Below, one piece after another: positions 1-10,559 of a DNA stretch of 64,000 nucleotides. Under the pieces are notes generated by a model. It was given only the letters and a program-made list of their open reading frames with translations, was not told the origin of the DNA and did not search any database. The stretch comes from Haplomitrium mnioides (Eukaryota > Marchantiophyta > Haplomitriopsida > Calobryales). Numbering within the stretch: the stretch's first letter is position 1; every line of letters begins with the position of its first letter. The translations under genes and the position numbers were made by a program. Location: contig JBNGIS010036240.1 in NCBI GenBank assembly GCA_049999725.1, positions 1 through 64,000 on the forward strand, given 5' to 3'.

Positions 1-2215
1 CATGCGTGAATCTTGTGGCTCGCATTGCTATATCTTGAGCAATTGCCTATACATCGACCCGAAAGAATTCGATGGCAAACAACGTATACTCCCTTCGCGC
101 ACTGCCCCTTGACGCTCGATCCGATGAATAGTCGTTATTGCCGTTAGCTCGGAATAGGGGACGACGATGCGTGGCTTCACAGTTCGGCAATCCCATTACT
201 ACGGGATGGGAGAAAGCACCACGTGTCCTGCAGTTGGTCAAGGAAAAGCCAAGGACAATGGTAACTTCAACGAGGAGCTCCGAGGAATCTTGCGAGGAGA
301 GATTCCACAGATTCCCGTAGAACCAGGTCCAAAGAGGCTATCGAAACTGAGTTCTGCAATTCCCCACGGAACCGACTCCAAGGAATCTCCTTAGATCCCC
401 CCGTAGATTCTTCTTTCTTCTCCCCGCGCCACATCGTCCGCTGCATTGCCGTCTGACGTTGGTCCGCAAGGAGGTAGGCTGACCGTCGCGCTGACCTCTC
501 CCTCCGTAGTTGACCTGCACGTTGCCCGAGGTCAGGTGAACTCCTCTCCTTGCGCCTCGTGTCCCGTGAATTGCCTCGAGGTCCCTAGAGTCGCCACGTC
601 CTCCGAAGGCCGCCGTCCGACGTCGCCCCGCAAGGGGTAGGCGGACTGTCGTGCNNNNNNNNNNGGCCGCCGTCCGACGTCGCCCCGCAAGGGGTAGGCG
701 GACTGTCGTGCGGACCTCCTTCCGATGTTGACCCACGGAACCCCTGCGTGCTTCCCAAGGTGCCACGTCATCCGATGGGCGCCGTCCAACGCCACCTCGC
801 AAAGGGGTAGGCGGACCGTCGCGCGGACCCTTCTTCCGAAGTTGACCTTCGGAATCACAACCAGGCTCCTCAGCGCGCCACATTTCCGAAGCCTCCCGCG
901 GACTCCCTGCGCTCGCTACGTCATCTGTAGAGCTGCAGTGGACTTCCCCTGCTTGCTGAATAAGAACTGTGCCAATGTCGCCGTTTCAACGTACCATCGA
1001 AGTAAGAACTACACGTACGCCTGAGGCAATCTTCGTTAACACTTCCAAAAGCTTGCTATAAGAACTACTAGGCCCTTTCGGACTGTTCGCCCCTTTCTAC
1101 TTTCGGATGTCGGCCGCACCCCGTCAAACTTTTACCTTTCTGGATGCCGAAGCAGCGAAGAGTCACCCTTTCGGCGCCGCTATCTCCTCCGTCGGTCATA
1201 CCGGCGTTAGCTTCGTTTTCCAATCGCTCTCATCTCGCTCGCCGATTCGCCAATATATCATCCTTCCGCCATGCCCTTCGTTTCTCCCCAACGGATAGGC
1301 GTCATATCGCCCTTCTAGCTCAGCCTTCTTCCCGTTTGATGGTTTGCGTTGGGTCACCGCTTTGCCACTGATGCGCGTCATTCGAACCGGTTCGCCGACA
1401 AATCATCTTTTAGCACTCACTCGCTCTTATTTGGTCAGTTCGGTGATCAGTCCCCCTTTCGGCTCTCCTTTGTGTTTCCTCCTAGCAAATCTACGCTAGG
1501 TCGCCCCTTCGACTTCCGCGCTCCTCCTCCTCTCGGATCTTCGATAGATCGTCCTTCCGGCACTCTCTCGTTTTCCTTTGGCCAGACCCGCGATAAGTCG
1601 TTGTTTCGGGCCCTCCTCCTCGCTCCCCTGTTGGGTTCCTCGCGGATCCCTCTTAGCTGGGTTCCGCACATCGTAAGACGAATCAGAATCAGGTTAAGTG
1701 GGCTCCCCACTTAGGGAGGCGCTTGTCCGTAGATCCGCGGGCCTCCTAGTGCCGCCGCGTCATCCGTGGAATCCCGCGAAGGGCTCTGGAGACGCCACGT
1801 TTCCATGGAATTTCGCGGGACCTTTCGGGGACTCCATTCTTCAGCCAGGATTCACATACTCGACGGGAGCGTTCGATCGGCCCTTGCAGGGCTCGCTCTT
1901 GCTTGCGGGATCGAGGCGTCCCTCTTCCATGGCCTTGCTCGCCCTTGTGACGATCTCACCTCCTTCTATCAACTCCTGATCCTTGCTTCCAGATTTGTGG
2001 CCGCTGCAGCACCCTCGCGATCTGCCTTTCTTCGGAGTGCCTTCGTACTTCCTTGTTGTTGATCCGTTCCTCTTCCTCCTGCGATCGCTTCGCCATAGAT
2101 GGCTGCTTTGTTTCTTCTCCCCAAGCTCCGATCCCCGCATCCTCCCTAGGTCTACGGATTCTCGCTGGCCTGCTTTGAATTTGAAAATGGGGCCCCTCCC
2201 TTGACTGGCGATCAC
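1..2215 (-). repeat. GC-rich LTR-like sequence (subrepeats), minus orientation
   Basis: The stretch is far richer in G+C than the following AT-rich DNA and has no convincing gene. Read on the minus strand it contains imperfect subrepeats of roughly 130 bp, each with GACGGTC, a CCTACCCCTTGCGG-like segment, CGTCGGACGGC and an ACGTGGC core. The same style of subrepeat (GGTCAGCGCG, CGGTC, CTTGTTGAAAACGGCG, ACGTGGC) fills the U3 part of the long LTRs at 24655-27695 and 33593-36635, so I read it as part of a related but distinct gypsy LTR. Open frames across it (for example 338-883) are by-products of GC-rich repeats. Neither LTR end nor a target duplication is visible. It stops near the copia fragment that begins about 2400. 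Confidence 0.5.
655..664. other. Assembly gap (10 N) flanked by a 47-bp direct repeat
   Basis: Ten Ns sit between two identical 47-bp sequences, 608-654 and 665-711. Both flanks lie in the LTR-like subrepeats. The simplest reading is two contig ends that overlap but were not merged, leaving a false duplication. A real tandem copy with unresolved sequence between is also possible. Confidence 0.9.
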
Positions 2216-2399
2216 TGCTCTCTCCTCACCTCTTCCACCATGATCCTGTTTCCCTCCCAGGACTCATGCGCCCTACTCTTATCAGCTGTTTGAGAGTAAT
2301 CAACTGTTCGTGAGAGGCCCTCACACTTGCTAAGGAGTATTTGGGTCGCTGATGCTTCTGATTTCGTGAATTTTGCTTGAATGCTCCAAAGCATTGGCT

Positions 2400-2844
2400 G
2401 ACATAAACCATCTACAATATGCTTTACTTTGTAAACCCACTTATAACCAATTGCTTTCTTTCCATCAGGTAGTGGTGTTAGCTTCCAAGTCTCATTCTCA
2501 TCAAATGCATTCACTTCTTCATCCATACCTAACTCCCATTCAAGTATGCCAATTGCATCATCAAAACAAGTGGGTTCTATATCATGTATAACTTTTGCCG
2601 TATATGCATAATTACGTGCAGAAAAACTATCATAACTCAACCTCCTTACTAGATACTTTATATATGTAGATCTGCGTACCTCATCCTGCATCCTTTGCAC
2701 ACTAGGTGTTTGCAAAGTAGGTATATCAACCTCTTCACCATCACTTGAGTGAATCAACCTCTTCACCATCACTTGAGTGACTTGCATCCATCTGTTGATC
2801 CATCTTTTCCTTTGTTGAACTTGTCTTACTTTCAGCACTTCCAA
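2400..2844 (-). pseudogene. Copia reverse transcriptase N-terminal edge
   Basis: The minus strand shows the conserved start of the copia RT domain, with NAFDENETWKLTPLP and GYKWVYKVKHIVDG near 2410-2500. Homology then ends abruptly. The RT palm with its YVDD box and RNase H are missing, replaced by unrelated GC-rich DNA. An in-frame 28-bp tandem duplication (SSDGEEVD repeated) lies at about 2729-2785. Confidence 0.7.
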
Positions 2845-2897
2845 TTAATATATTTGGTAAACTTGAACTCAATCTTCCTAACCATGAATTAACACTC

Positions 2898-3800
2898 TTA
2901 AATAGAGTGTTTGAACTCTCTCCTGGTCCACTCAATAGTTGTGATTGTAATTATTGATTTGCTGAATTTTCCTGCACTTCTTCTTTCTCCATATGAGTCT
3001 TCACAACTTTTTTCCTTCACTTCTTTCTCCATATGAGTCTTCACAACTTTTTCTACACCATACCAACTACTCAACTCATCAAATTCAACATCTCTACTTA
3101 CTTTGATTTTGCGTATTATAGGGTTGTAACATCGGTATCCTTTTTGCTCTAATGAATACCCAATGAAAATACACTTCTCAGCTTTAGAATCTAGCTTATT
3201 CCTTAGCCCATCTGGTATGTGTACATACGCAATACATTCAAATAACTTCAAGTGAGATAGATCACTTTTGACACCAAAAAATCTTTCTTCTAGAGTAATA
3301 TCATGTATTACTGCCATGGTAGTCACAATCATGATATATACAACTATATGTATAGCCTCTGCCGAATAGTATTTTGGCAAATTCTTCTCATTAATCAAGG
3401 CACGAACAATTTCTGATAGATGTCTATTCTTTCTCTCTACTACTCCATTCTGTTGTGGAGTATATCTGCATGTGAATTCCCTCTTCACACCATGATCTAC
3501 CAAAAGTCTGCTAAACTCTTGTGAAAAATACTCACCTCCACTATCTAACCATACTATAGGCATTTAATCTGTGAAACTCTTGTGAAAAATACTCACCTCC
3601 ACCATCTAACCGTACCGTAGGCACTTAATCTGTGACCCTGATTGTTTTTCTACATCTTCTTAAAACTCTTAAAGTGTATCTTCATGAAATAAACCCATAC
3701 CTTCCTTGTATGGTCATCCACAAAAGTAACAAAATACTTATTTCCTGACATTGATGCATGCTCAGTAGGTCCCGCACACATCAGAGTGTACTACATCTAA
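2898..3800 (-). pseudogene. Copia integrase core, broken
   Basis: The rve integrase core can be followed on the minus strand. HSDVCGP and FVTFVDDHTRKVWVY appear around 3650-3800, WLDSGGEYFSQEF at about 3530-3563 and YTPQQNGVVERKNRHL at about 3415-3470, so the D, D and E catalytic positions are present. Integrase inserts the cDNA into the host genome. A tandem duplication of about 60 bp (about 3508-3568 and 3569-3632) splits the second catalytic region, and a stop separates the two halves. A second short tandem duplication lies at about 2978-3050. Confidence 0.75.
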
Positions 3801-3811
3801 AGGATTTTCAC

Positions 3812-4402
3812 TCATATTTCTTTGATGCGGGAACGGATGCCTTGACTGTTTTCCAAACTGACATGCTTCACACACCTTTTGCATATCAGTATTTTTGAGC
3901 CTTGGCAAACCGGAAAACCGGTAACTACACCCATAGACTGGATTGATTTCAGCCTTTGTAGATTCACATGTCCCATTCTTTTGTGCCAGATATTTGCATC
4001 TCTAATAACTATATTTTTTTTCATATACATGACATTATCATTTACCATTGGAGTCTTTACATCCAATATAAACATCCTTCCAATCTTACTTCCTCTAGCA
4101 ACCAATTTGTTTCTATTCTTCGAATCCTCCACAAAACAACCATCTTCATTAAAAACAACTTGTAATCCTTGTTCTACCATTTGACCAAAAGATACCAAAT
4201 TCTTTGTAATTGTTGGTACATAGAACACATCAGCCATATACTTTGACTTTCCATCATGCGTAGAAAATAGAACATTTCCCATCTGCTTAATTGGATGAAT
4301 TGTAGCATCACTTGTTTCCACATATCCTTGTTGCTCTGGATCACATAGCTCTTTTAACCAATTTTTATGATGTGTCATATGGTTTGACGCACCAGAATCC
4401 AC
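3812..4402 (-). pseudogene. Copia aspartic protease and GAG-pre-integrase segment
   Basis: This open stretch of 196 codons starts at the protease active site DSGASNHMTHH, the D-S-G triad typical of Ty1/copia. It continues through the VADVFYVPTITKNLVSFGQ-type region and ends in the GAG-pre-integrase motif IWHKRMGHVNLQRL with a CKRC pair, the integrase zinc-binding end. It lies in the expected place between gag and the integrase core. It is the best preserved part of the fragment but is cut off from integrase by a frameshift at about 3812. Confidence 0.8.
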
Positions 4403-4418
4403 ATACCATGCATCATTT

Positions 4419-5365
4419 TTATAACCTTGTAGAAGTACTCATCATGTATTGCAAAACAAAGAGATGCTCACTATCTCTCTTTGATGATGATGCATAATTT
4501 CCTTGTTGTCTCTGATCATATCCTCTATTATTGTTGTTGGACCTACTATAGCAGTCATTTGCATAATGACCTGCTTTTCCACACTCCCAACAAACTACAT
4601 CATGATTGTTCTTCCTTCCACCTCTTTCACAAAAGCTCCTTTTTCCTCGAAAATTTCCACGGCCTCTACCATGAGTTGTATTCTCAAAATTTTGTTGATT
4701 TTGGTTATATTGCACATAAACTCTACCTTCACCAAGTTCTCTCTGGGATCTCCCCCTGCCTCTACCATATACTTAGTAGAAGCCTTGTGCTTGCTCATTA
4801 GAACCATTTTCTAAAGTAGGTCCTCCAATGTTTCTCTTCTCTATTATCATCAAGGAGACTAGCTCATCAAAATTAGGAAGATATTCCCAAATAGAAGTGG
4901 CAAACGGTTTCCACTTGTCATCATTCTTCAAACCATTCAATATTGCAGACACTAAATCATCATCCTCTATAACTACTCCAATATATCCCAATGCATGTGA
5001 TGTATTTTTTTATCTTCAAGACAAAGACATTCATAAACTTGTTGCGTGACTTCTTTATGTTATTCAACTCATTTTTCAATTGAATCTTTCTAGCTTTAGT
5101 ATTTGTATTGTAGAGCCTTTATAATGTATCCCATACACCTTTTGCACACTCCAAATCTTGTATGTGTCCAACCATACTGTTTGACAAATGGATGTGATGT
5201 CTCTTTTATCTTCAAGACATAATCATTGAGAGACATGTTGCTGCTTTCTTTATGTTATTCAACTTATTTTTCAAGAATAACATATTTTTCAATTGAATCT
5301 TTCTAACTCTAGTATTTGTACTATAAAGCTTTTCTAACGTATCTCATACATCTTTTGCATACTCC
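4419..5365 (-). pseudogene. Copia gag polyprotein fragment with CCHC zinc knuckle
   Basis: The minus-strand frames carry the UBN2-type gag pattern seen in plant copia elements: a DTLEKLYSTNTRV-like segment (about 5330), then an ILNGLKNDDKWKPFATSI-like segment (about 4940), and a zinc knuckle CWECGKAGHYANDC near 4554-4595 that fits C-x2-C-x4-H-x4-C. Gag packages the element RNA in virus-like particles. A stretch of gag of about 155-170 bp occurs twice in tandem (about 4998-5152 and 5192-5362), and the frame is broken, so no full protein can be made. Confidence 0.75.
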
Positions 5366-6329
5366 ATCACCACCTGGGTTTACCACGTCCTTCCTCCTTC
5401 CTTGTGTTTGGCAACACGTGTCCCAATCAATGGAATGAAATAGAGGGCCATGTATGCTCATCATATCAACTCTCATGGAAATCCCCGCCCACCACACCAC
5501 GCACACAACAAATTCTTTGGAGGTAGCCAAGTGGGCATTCTTGCTAATAATGCGTTGAGAATGAATGCTCAACTATAGTTGGCACTGCATTGCATGAGTT
5601 ATGAAGCTCTCCACAGCAGATTCACCACGTCCCATGCATTAGTAGAAAACGAAATTTCACCTCTCAACAACCACAGACACACGGAAGTATGCTCTATCTG
5701 TTTATTATCAAGTTCCGAAGACGTGGGAACGCTTACGAAATGAATTGTGTTGGTAGGTGGACGAGTTGAGGAGTTCATTGAGTTCCCCAACGTTTATCCG
5801 CGTTCGTGAAGTTGCGACAATGCGAACGACGTAATTCTTGAATACGCAGAAGCATCATTGAGAGAAAGATTTGTTGGTGTTTCTAATCTATTGTTCAAAT
5901 CAGAAAGCTCGTGAGGTGCCAAGGAGTTCATTGAGTTCCCCAACTTTTATCCAAAGCAGTTGGTTTCGTGCGCTCTTTCTTGTCAATAGAGATGAAATCT
6001 TGCAGGCAGGCAGATTTGAGAAGTGGAGTGGTAGTGTTCTGTAGCTGCATTTTCAACGTGAAATCAAAGCCAAAATCGCAAAGGAAAGGAGTGGCCCCCA
6101 CATGTCACGTTTCCTTTCCGTTTCGCGTAAAATCAGGTAGTAACTCTTACGTTCGCTGCTGTGGTAAACCCAGACTGCGCTATAGATACTCCCGTCGTAT
6201 TTTGGAATTTCAACGTGGAGCGCCAAGAGCAACCGGAGGATTATCAGAGTGCGTAGTCTGCGCATAGTATGTGCAGCACCATAGAGGATGGTCTCGCTTC
6301 ATTTTTCGAAGAAGCGAAATGAAGCGACG
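5366..6329. other. No gene seen; includes one diverged copy of repeat R1
   Basis: The DNA has no convincing coding frame. Its only recognisable content is 5795-6036, which matches 7189-7443 with many substitutions and small indels. Both include GCAGGCAGGCAG and a CATTGAGTTCCCCA block. It starts directly where the copia fragment breaks off. Confidence 0.6.
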
Positions 6330-6640
6330 TGGTGGGACATGTTCGAGGAAGAGACCACGCTGACATCTGCTCCTGGAGCCAATGCTGACATCTGCTACTG
6401 GAGCCAATGCATGAAATTTCAATGTATGCGGAGACGTGGTGGGGCATGTTCGAGGAGATACCACGCTGACATCTGCTCCTGTGCAAACTCAGCGGGAGCC
6501 AATGCATGAAATTTCAATGGATGCGGAGACGCTTCTGGGAACTGTTCTGAGCAGTCATGATGGCCACAAGATTTCCAAGAAGGTTGTTTGGGGATGCCAG
6601 GCCACAAGATTTCCAGGAAGGTTGTTTGGGGATGCGAGGC
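6330..6640. repeat. Short tandem duplications
   Basis: Two kinds of local duplication occur here. A unit of about 90-105 bp, containing CACGCTGACATCTGCTCCTG and GCCAATGCATGAAATTTCAA, occurs twice (about 6350-6435 and 6450-6530). A 39-bp unit starting GGCCACAAGATTTCCA is repeated at about 6560-6598 and 6599-6637. No coding function is suggested. Confidence 0.75.
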
Positions 6641-6724
6641 CAGTTCTGAGCAAACTTGATGCGTCTCAATGGCAATTTCTAGACTGGATTTCGCGGCAAT
6701 TTCTAGAATGGAGAAATCCAGTCA

Positions 6725-6925
6725 TGCTGATGAAGACGTACCTCCAATGTGGAAACCCCAAGAGGGAGTGATGGGATGTTGCATGCCGATGAAGACGTAT
6801 CTCCAATGTCGGACAACCCAGGAGGCAGTGATGGGATGTTGCATGCATGGGATGTTGCATGCCGATGAAGACGTATCTCCAATGTCGGACAACCCAGGAG
6901 TCAGTGATGGGATGTTGCATGCCAA
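6725..6925. repeat. Minisatellite, unit about 60 bp, three copies
   Basis: Three copies of a unit of about 60 bp are seen, built around GATGAAGACGTATCTCCAATG and GTGATGGGATGTTGCATG. A short partial unit (GCATGGGATGTTGCAT) lies between copies two and three. A single decayed unit is seen again at 15410-15480, inside another copy of repeat R1. Confidence 0.8.
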
Positions 6926-7735
6926 TGAAGAAGGGACGTTCTCTTCTGTTGTTTCTCTCTTGCACTCATCTGTAGCTCTTGAACTCATCTGTGGCAAATA
7001 ATGAGCCTTGGCCATATTGATATTGACATCTTTTTGATTGAAATGAAGTTTACATTTACAATATTGTACTGGACAGTCTGATGAGATAAGTGCGCATAAG
7101 TAATGATACACATACATTGATTGATGCATGTGGGGTTTGCGAATGGTTTGCGTTTCCACACGGGATTCCATTCAATCCTCGGCCATTTAGGTCCGCATTC
7201 GTGAAGTTATGACAATGCGATGGACGTAATTCTTGAATACGCAAAAGCATCATTGAAAGATTTATTGGTTGTTTCTAATCTAATGTTCAAATAAGAAAGC
7301 TTCATCAGATCCAATCAGGTGCCAAGGAGTCCATTGAGTTCCCCATCGTTTATTTCGAGCGGTTGGTTTCGTACGCTCTTTCTTTGCCAATAAAGATGAA
7401 ATATGGCAGGCAGGCAGATTGGAGAAGTGAAGTGGTGGTGTTCCGTAAGCCAAAAAGGAACTGGAGTGGTGTGTGACGAGCGCAACGGAATCACTCGTGA
7501 AGCATTTACCAATCCCTCGTCAAGCTGGCCTTGGATCGATCTAGTGGCCTTTACATTTCACAAAACGCTCATTTCCTTTCTGCGTAGTAAAATTGTTTCA
7601 CAAGCATGAAGTCCGGGCAGCAGAGTATGTGCAGGGCCATAGTGCCGGATGTCCAAGTTGTCAATGGTTCTACACGAATATCTCTTTACTTTTCTTTGCT
7701 AATCTTGTTCATTTCAATCTCTTAGAACGCACTCT
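6780..7735 (+). repeat. Dispersed repeat R1, copy b
   Basis: Large parts match 15410-16265 in the same orientation. Both share a block around AATGAGCCTTGG, TTTTTGATTGAAATGAAGTT and a following TACAATATT, and later a block with CAATCCC, CAAGC, CCTTGGATC, AGTATGTGCA and AATCTTGTTCATTTCAATCT. The middle part (7189-7443) matches 5795-6036 instead. Copies have drifted by many substitutions. No coding frame explains the conservation. It could be an unclassified non-autonomous element or an old segmental duplication around the chromovirus. Confidence 0.65.
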
Positions 7736-7983
7736 GATAATCCGGTTGCTCTGATAATCCGGTACTCCACTCCACTCCAAACCGGAAGTTTCACTCCAAT
7801 CGTGATGCAAAAATAACCTGACTTGAATATTTCAAAAGTGGAGAAGGGACACTACCAAAAGGTTGAGTAAATCATGAAAGCATAGTTAATGCAGTTGCCT
7901 CTAGTTGTCCATTATGAATTGAAGAATCATAGACAACTTGTGATACATTACCCCATCATAGGACACTCGTTGTGTAATTTTTG

Positions 7984-8097
7984 TGTAATTTCTTTGGCAA
8001 GGTGCCAAAGTGAGTGAGGATGTAGGAGGTGGTTGTTGAGTGTAATTTCTTTGGCAAGGTGCCAAAGTGAGTGAGGATGTAGGAGGTGGTTGTTGAG
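7984..8097. repeat. Perfect 57-bp tandem duplication
   Basis: Positions 7984-8040 and 8041-8097 are identical. The unit begins TGTAATTTCTTTGGCAAGG and ends GGTGGTTGTTGAG. Identity suggests a recent slippage or unequal exchange in otherwise old sequence. Open frames here simply repeat the unit. Confidence 0.9.
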
Positions 8098-8349
8098 ATG
8101 TGCAAGTAGTGATGGAAGTGTGGAATGGAAGTGGAGTTGGTGATTGCACACCCAATCATGGAAATAGAGGTACATGCATACTCTTCTCCAATCTCTTCCT
8201 CATGCTCTTACCGATTGTAGTCATCTTTCAGTGATCATTATTTCAACCATCAGCTATCCTTTGCATTAAACAATTGATGTATAGCCAAATAACTTATTGC
8301 TATATCTGACTTTCACATGTCAAAGAGTTCAGGCACAATTCCAATTGTC

Positions 8350-8490
8350 CTCAGTCAAGCTCTTTGTCTAGTTTTTTGCATGGAGAGGCTTGCTCTTGTA
8401 AGTCTCTCCTCTTTCTCAATCAAGCTCTTTGTCTAGTTTTTACATGGAGAGCCTTACTCTTGAAAGTATCTCCTCTTTCTGTAGCAGACA
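8350..8490. repeat. Imperfect tandem duplication, unit about 71 bp
   Basis: Two similar units start with CAAGCTCTTTGTCTAG and contain CATGGAGAG, ACTCTTG or GCTCTTG, and TCTCCTCTTTC. The flanking DNA up to 8801 shows nothing else recognisable. Confidence 0.7.
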
Positions 8491-8801
8491 GTTTTTTTTA
8501 TGGGCACCGAGTAAGTCCCACTATCCTACATGAGTCCTCAACGTGAATACTTGGGGTACAAAAATGCAATTTTACTCGCACCAGCATGACTCCCCAATAG
8601 CCACAATAAGTAAATGTGTAATATCTTCAATTGAGAAGGTGGAGTACTTGGGCACAAAAACACAATTTTCCTTGCATGAGTTTCATTGCATTGAAGCTTG
8701 GGGAACAAATTAATGGCAGTAAGGTCTTAGGTCCTCTAGCTATGATCAATTTATGGTGACTAAGAGGGAATTCTTGTGATCCTATCGCATCCCATCCTAT
8801 T

Positions 8802-9190
8802 TGTCAAAGAATCTCAAGGACCAAATCCAAATGAGTAAGAACTTATAATGAACTCTAATAGAGTTCTTCAACCAAAGCAACTCAAGGTCCAAACTAAGAC
8901 CAAGAGTGCAAGCAAAAGCCAAGCAACCAAAGAACCTAAGTGATTCGAGAGGAACTCCAGAATGAGAAGTGGGGCTAAGAAGCCCTTCTATTTATACAAG
9001 AGAATAGGGTGTCATCCCTCTTTTTTCACTTATAAGTCACTTCTAATTTCAGCCCTAAAAGTGACTCCCTACTAAAAGTGACTTCAAAGGCAAGTAATCT
9101 AATCTCAACCTTAAAAGTGACTCACTACCACTTCTTTCACTCCTCTCTATTTTCTTATAAATATCACAAGCTTATTCATGTATTGTTACA
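8802..9190 (-). repeat. Chromovirus 3' LTR
   Basis: This is the downstream LTR of the minus-strand element. It matches 13082-13464 along its whole length, including TAAGAAGCCCTTCTATTTATACAAG. That run holds a TATTTATA motif which could be the LTR TATA box (as drawn on the plus strand; the promoter orientation is unproven). Its ends are TGTCAAAG on the left and TTGTTACA on the right. Confidence 0.85.
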
Positions 9191-9287
9191 TAATCACTGT
9201 CTTCTAATCGATGACATTCTCGTCATTGCCACAACTTTCAGATATTTGAATAACCTCTTTCGCATTCTCAAGATTTGAAGATGGTTC

Positions 9288-10546
9288 TCAAGTAGCATCA
9301 TGAAGTGGATAGCGTTTCCACAAAACCTTGTATTGAACTTGTAGATCCCGTCTTCGCTTGATAACTTTTTTCACCAAAATACTGTCCACTTCAAATTCTT
9401 CATGATCATCAAGAACAATAGTTAGAGGAGGAAGTTGAACACAATTTGGAAAAGAAGATAGACTATGAACAAAAGGCTTAAGTTTAGACATATGGAACAC
9501 ATGATGAATCTTCATATGAAGAGGAAGATCAAGTTTGTACACAACGAGAGAAATAACTTGAGAAACTGAGAAATGACCAATCCAAGATGGAGACAACTTA
9601 CGAACTTGAGTATCTAAAGACAAATGAAGATAATGAGTAGAAAGTATCACTTGGTCACCTAAAACATAAGAGAAATCGCAACATGTTTATCGGCATATTT
9701 TTTTGCCGATTTTGAGCAATAAAAATATGGTTTCTAGCATCTTACAAAGAGGAAGATAAATGAGACAAAAAGGTAGAAAGACTTCAAACATTGGAAGAGG
9801 AAGGAGAAAGCAAACCATCATGAATAAGAGGATGTTGACCAAAATTAAGAAAGAAAGAAAACCCTATATCCTCCACAATACGATTTGTGTATTCAATTTG
9901 CCCATCTGTTTGAGGATAATAAGTCGTACACATAGATAGTTGGTACCCAAAAGTGTGAACAACTCTTGGCAAACTTCCCAATGAATCATGGATCTCTATC
10001 AGATATAAGTACCTTTGGCATTCCATGATATCGGAAGACTGTGTCAAAAAAAATCTTCGTCAATTGTGGAGCATCCATAGTATCTACTATCGGTGCTAGA
10101 TGAATTTGCTTGCTTAGCTTATCAACAAACACCACAATGGCTATAAACCTACAAGGTATGGTTGGAAGCAAAGTGATAAGATTTAAGCTGACATGTTCTC
10201 ACCAAGTAGTATGAAGCCTTGTTTCGTTGACAACTTTCACAAGAACGAGCAAAGCCACGAACATCTTGAGCTAGGTTTAGCCACCACCAAGTGCATTGAA
10301 GCAACTCCATAGTCTTGTCTACTCCAAGATACCCAGAAATTGAAATGTCATGTGCTTCTTGTAAACATACCATTCGAAGCGCATCATCTTGTGGAACATG
10401 TATTTGATGACCTTGATAGAGAATACCATCCCGAATAGAAAAGGCATGATACTCACTATCTTGGACCACCAAACGTGCTCTAACAAGAGTAAAGAAGGCG
10501 TCTTCCTATAACTTTTGTCGAAAGCAATCATTAGTTGCTTCATCAA
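9288..10546 (-). pseudogene. Chromovirus integrase with C-terminal chromodomain
   Basis: In order on the minus strand there is a zinc-binding end with C-x2-C (CESCQRNK, about 10230) in which the usual GHLG is GYLG. Then comes the catalytic core with VVFVDKLSKQIHLAP (about 10120), VLISDRDP (about 9990) and YYPQTDGQIEYTNR (about 9910), so D, D and E are present. A GPF/GHF-type module follows, then EEFEVDSILVKKVIKRRRDLQVQYKVLWKRYP (split here, about 9300-9400), a chromodomain that targets insertion to heterochromatin. Several frameshifts and stops break the protein. Confidence 0.8.
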
Positions 10547-10559
10547 TATGTAATATACT

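Larger units (their letters stand above)
2400..5365 (-). mobile_element. Truncated Ty1/copia retrotransposon fragment
   Basis: Reading leftwards on the minus strand, the order is gag with a zinc knuckle, protease, GAG-pre-integrase, integrase core, then the N-terminal edge of the reverse transcriptase. Integrase before RT is diagnostic of Ty1/copia. The RT is cut off just after its first conserved block near 2410, where sequence identity to copia stops, and no LTR is present at either end. The gag side breaks at about 5365. The reading frame is broken by several stops, frameshifts and local tandem duplications. It is a dead fragment, unrelated in detail to the three copia elements in 41437-62086. 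Confidence 0.85.

Noticed and set aside
338-883. Long open frames on both strands in the GC-rich start region
   Set aside because: They run through subrepeats and across the N gap. GC-rich repeats lack stops, and the products are Arg/Gly-rich with no domain.
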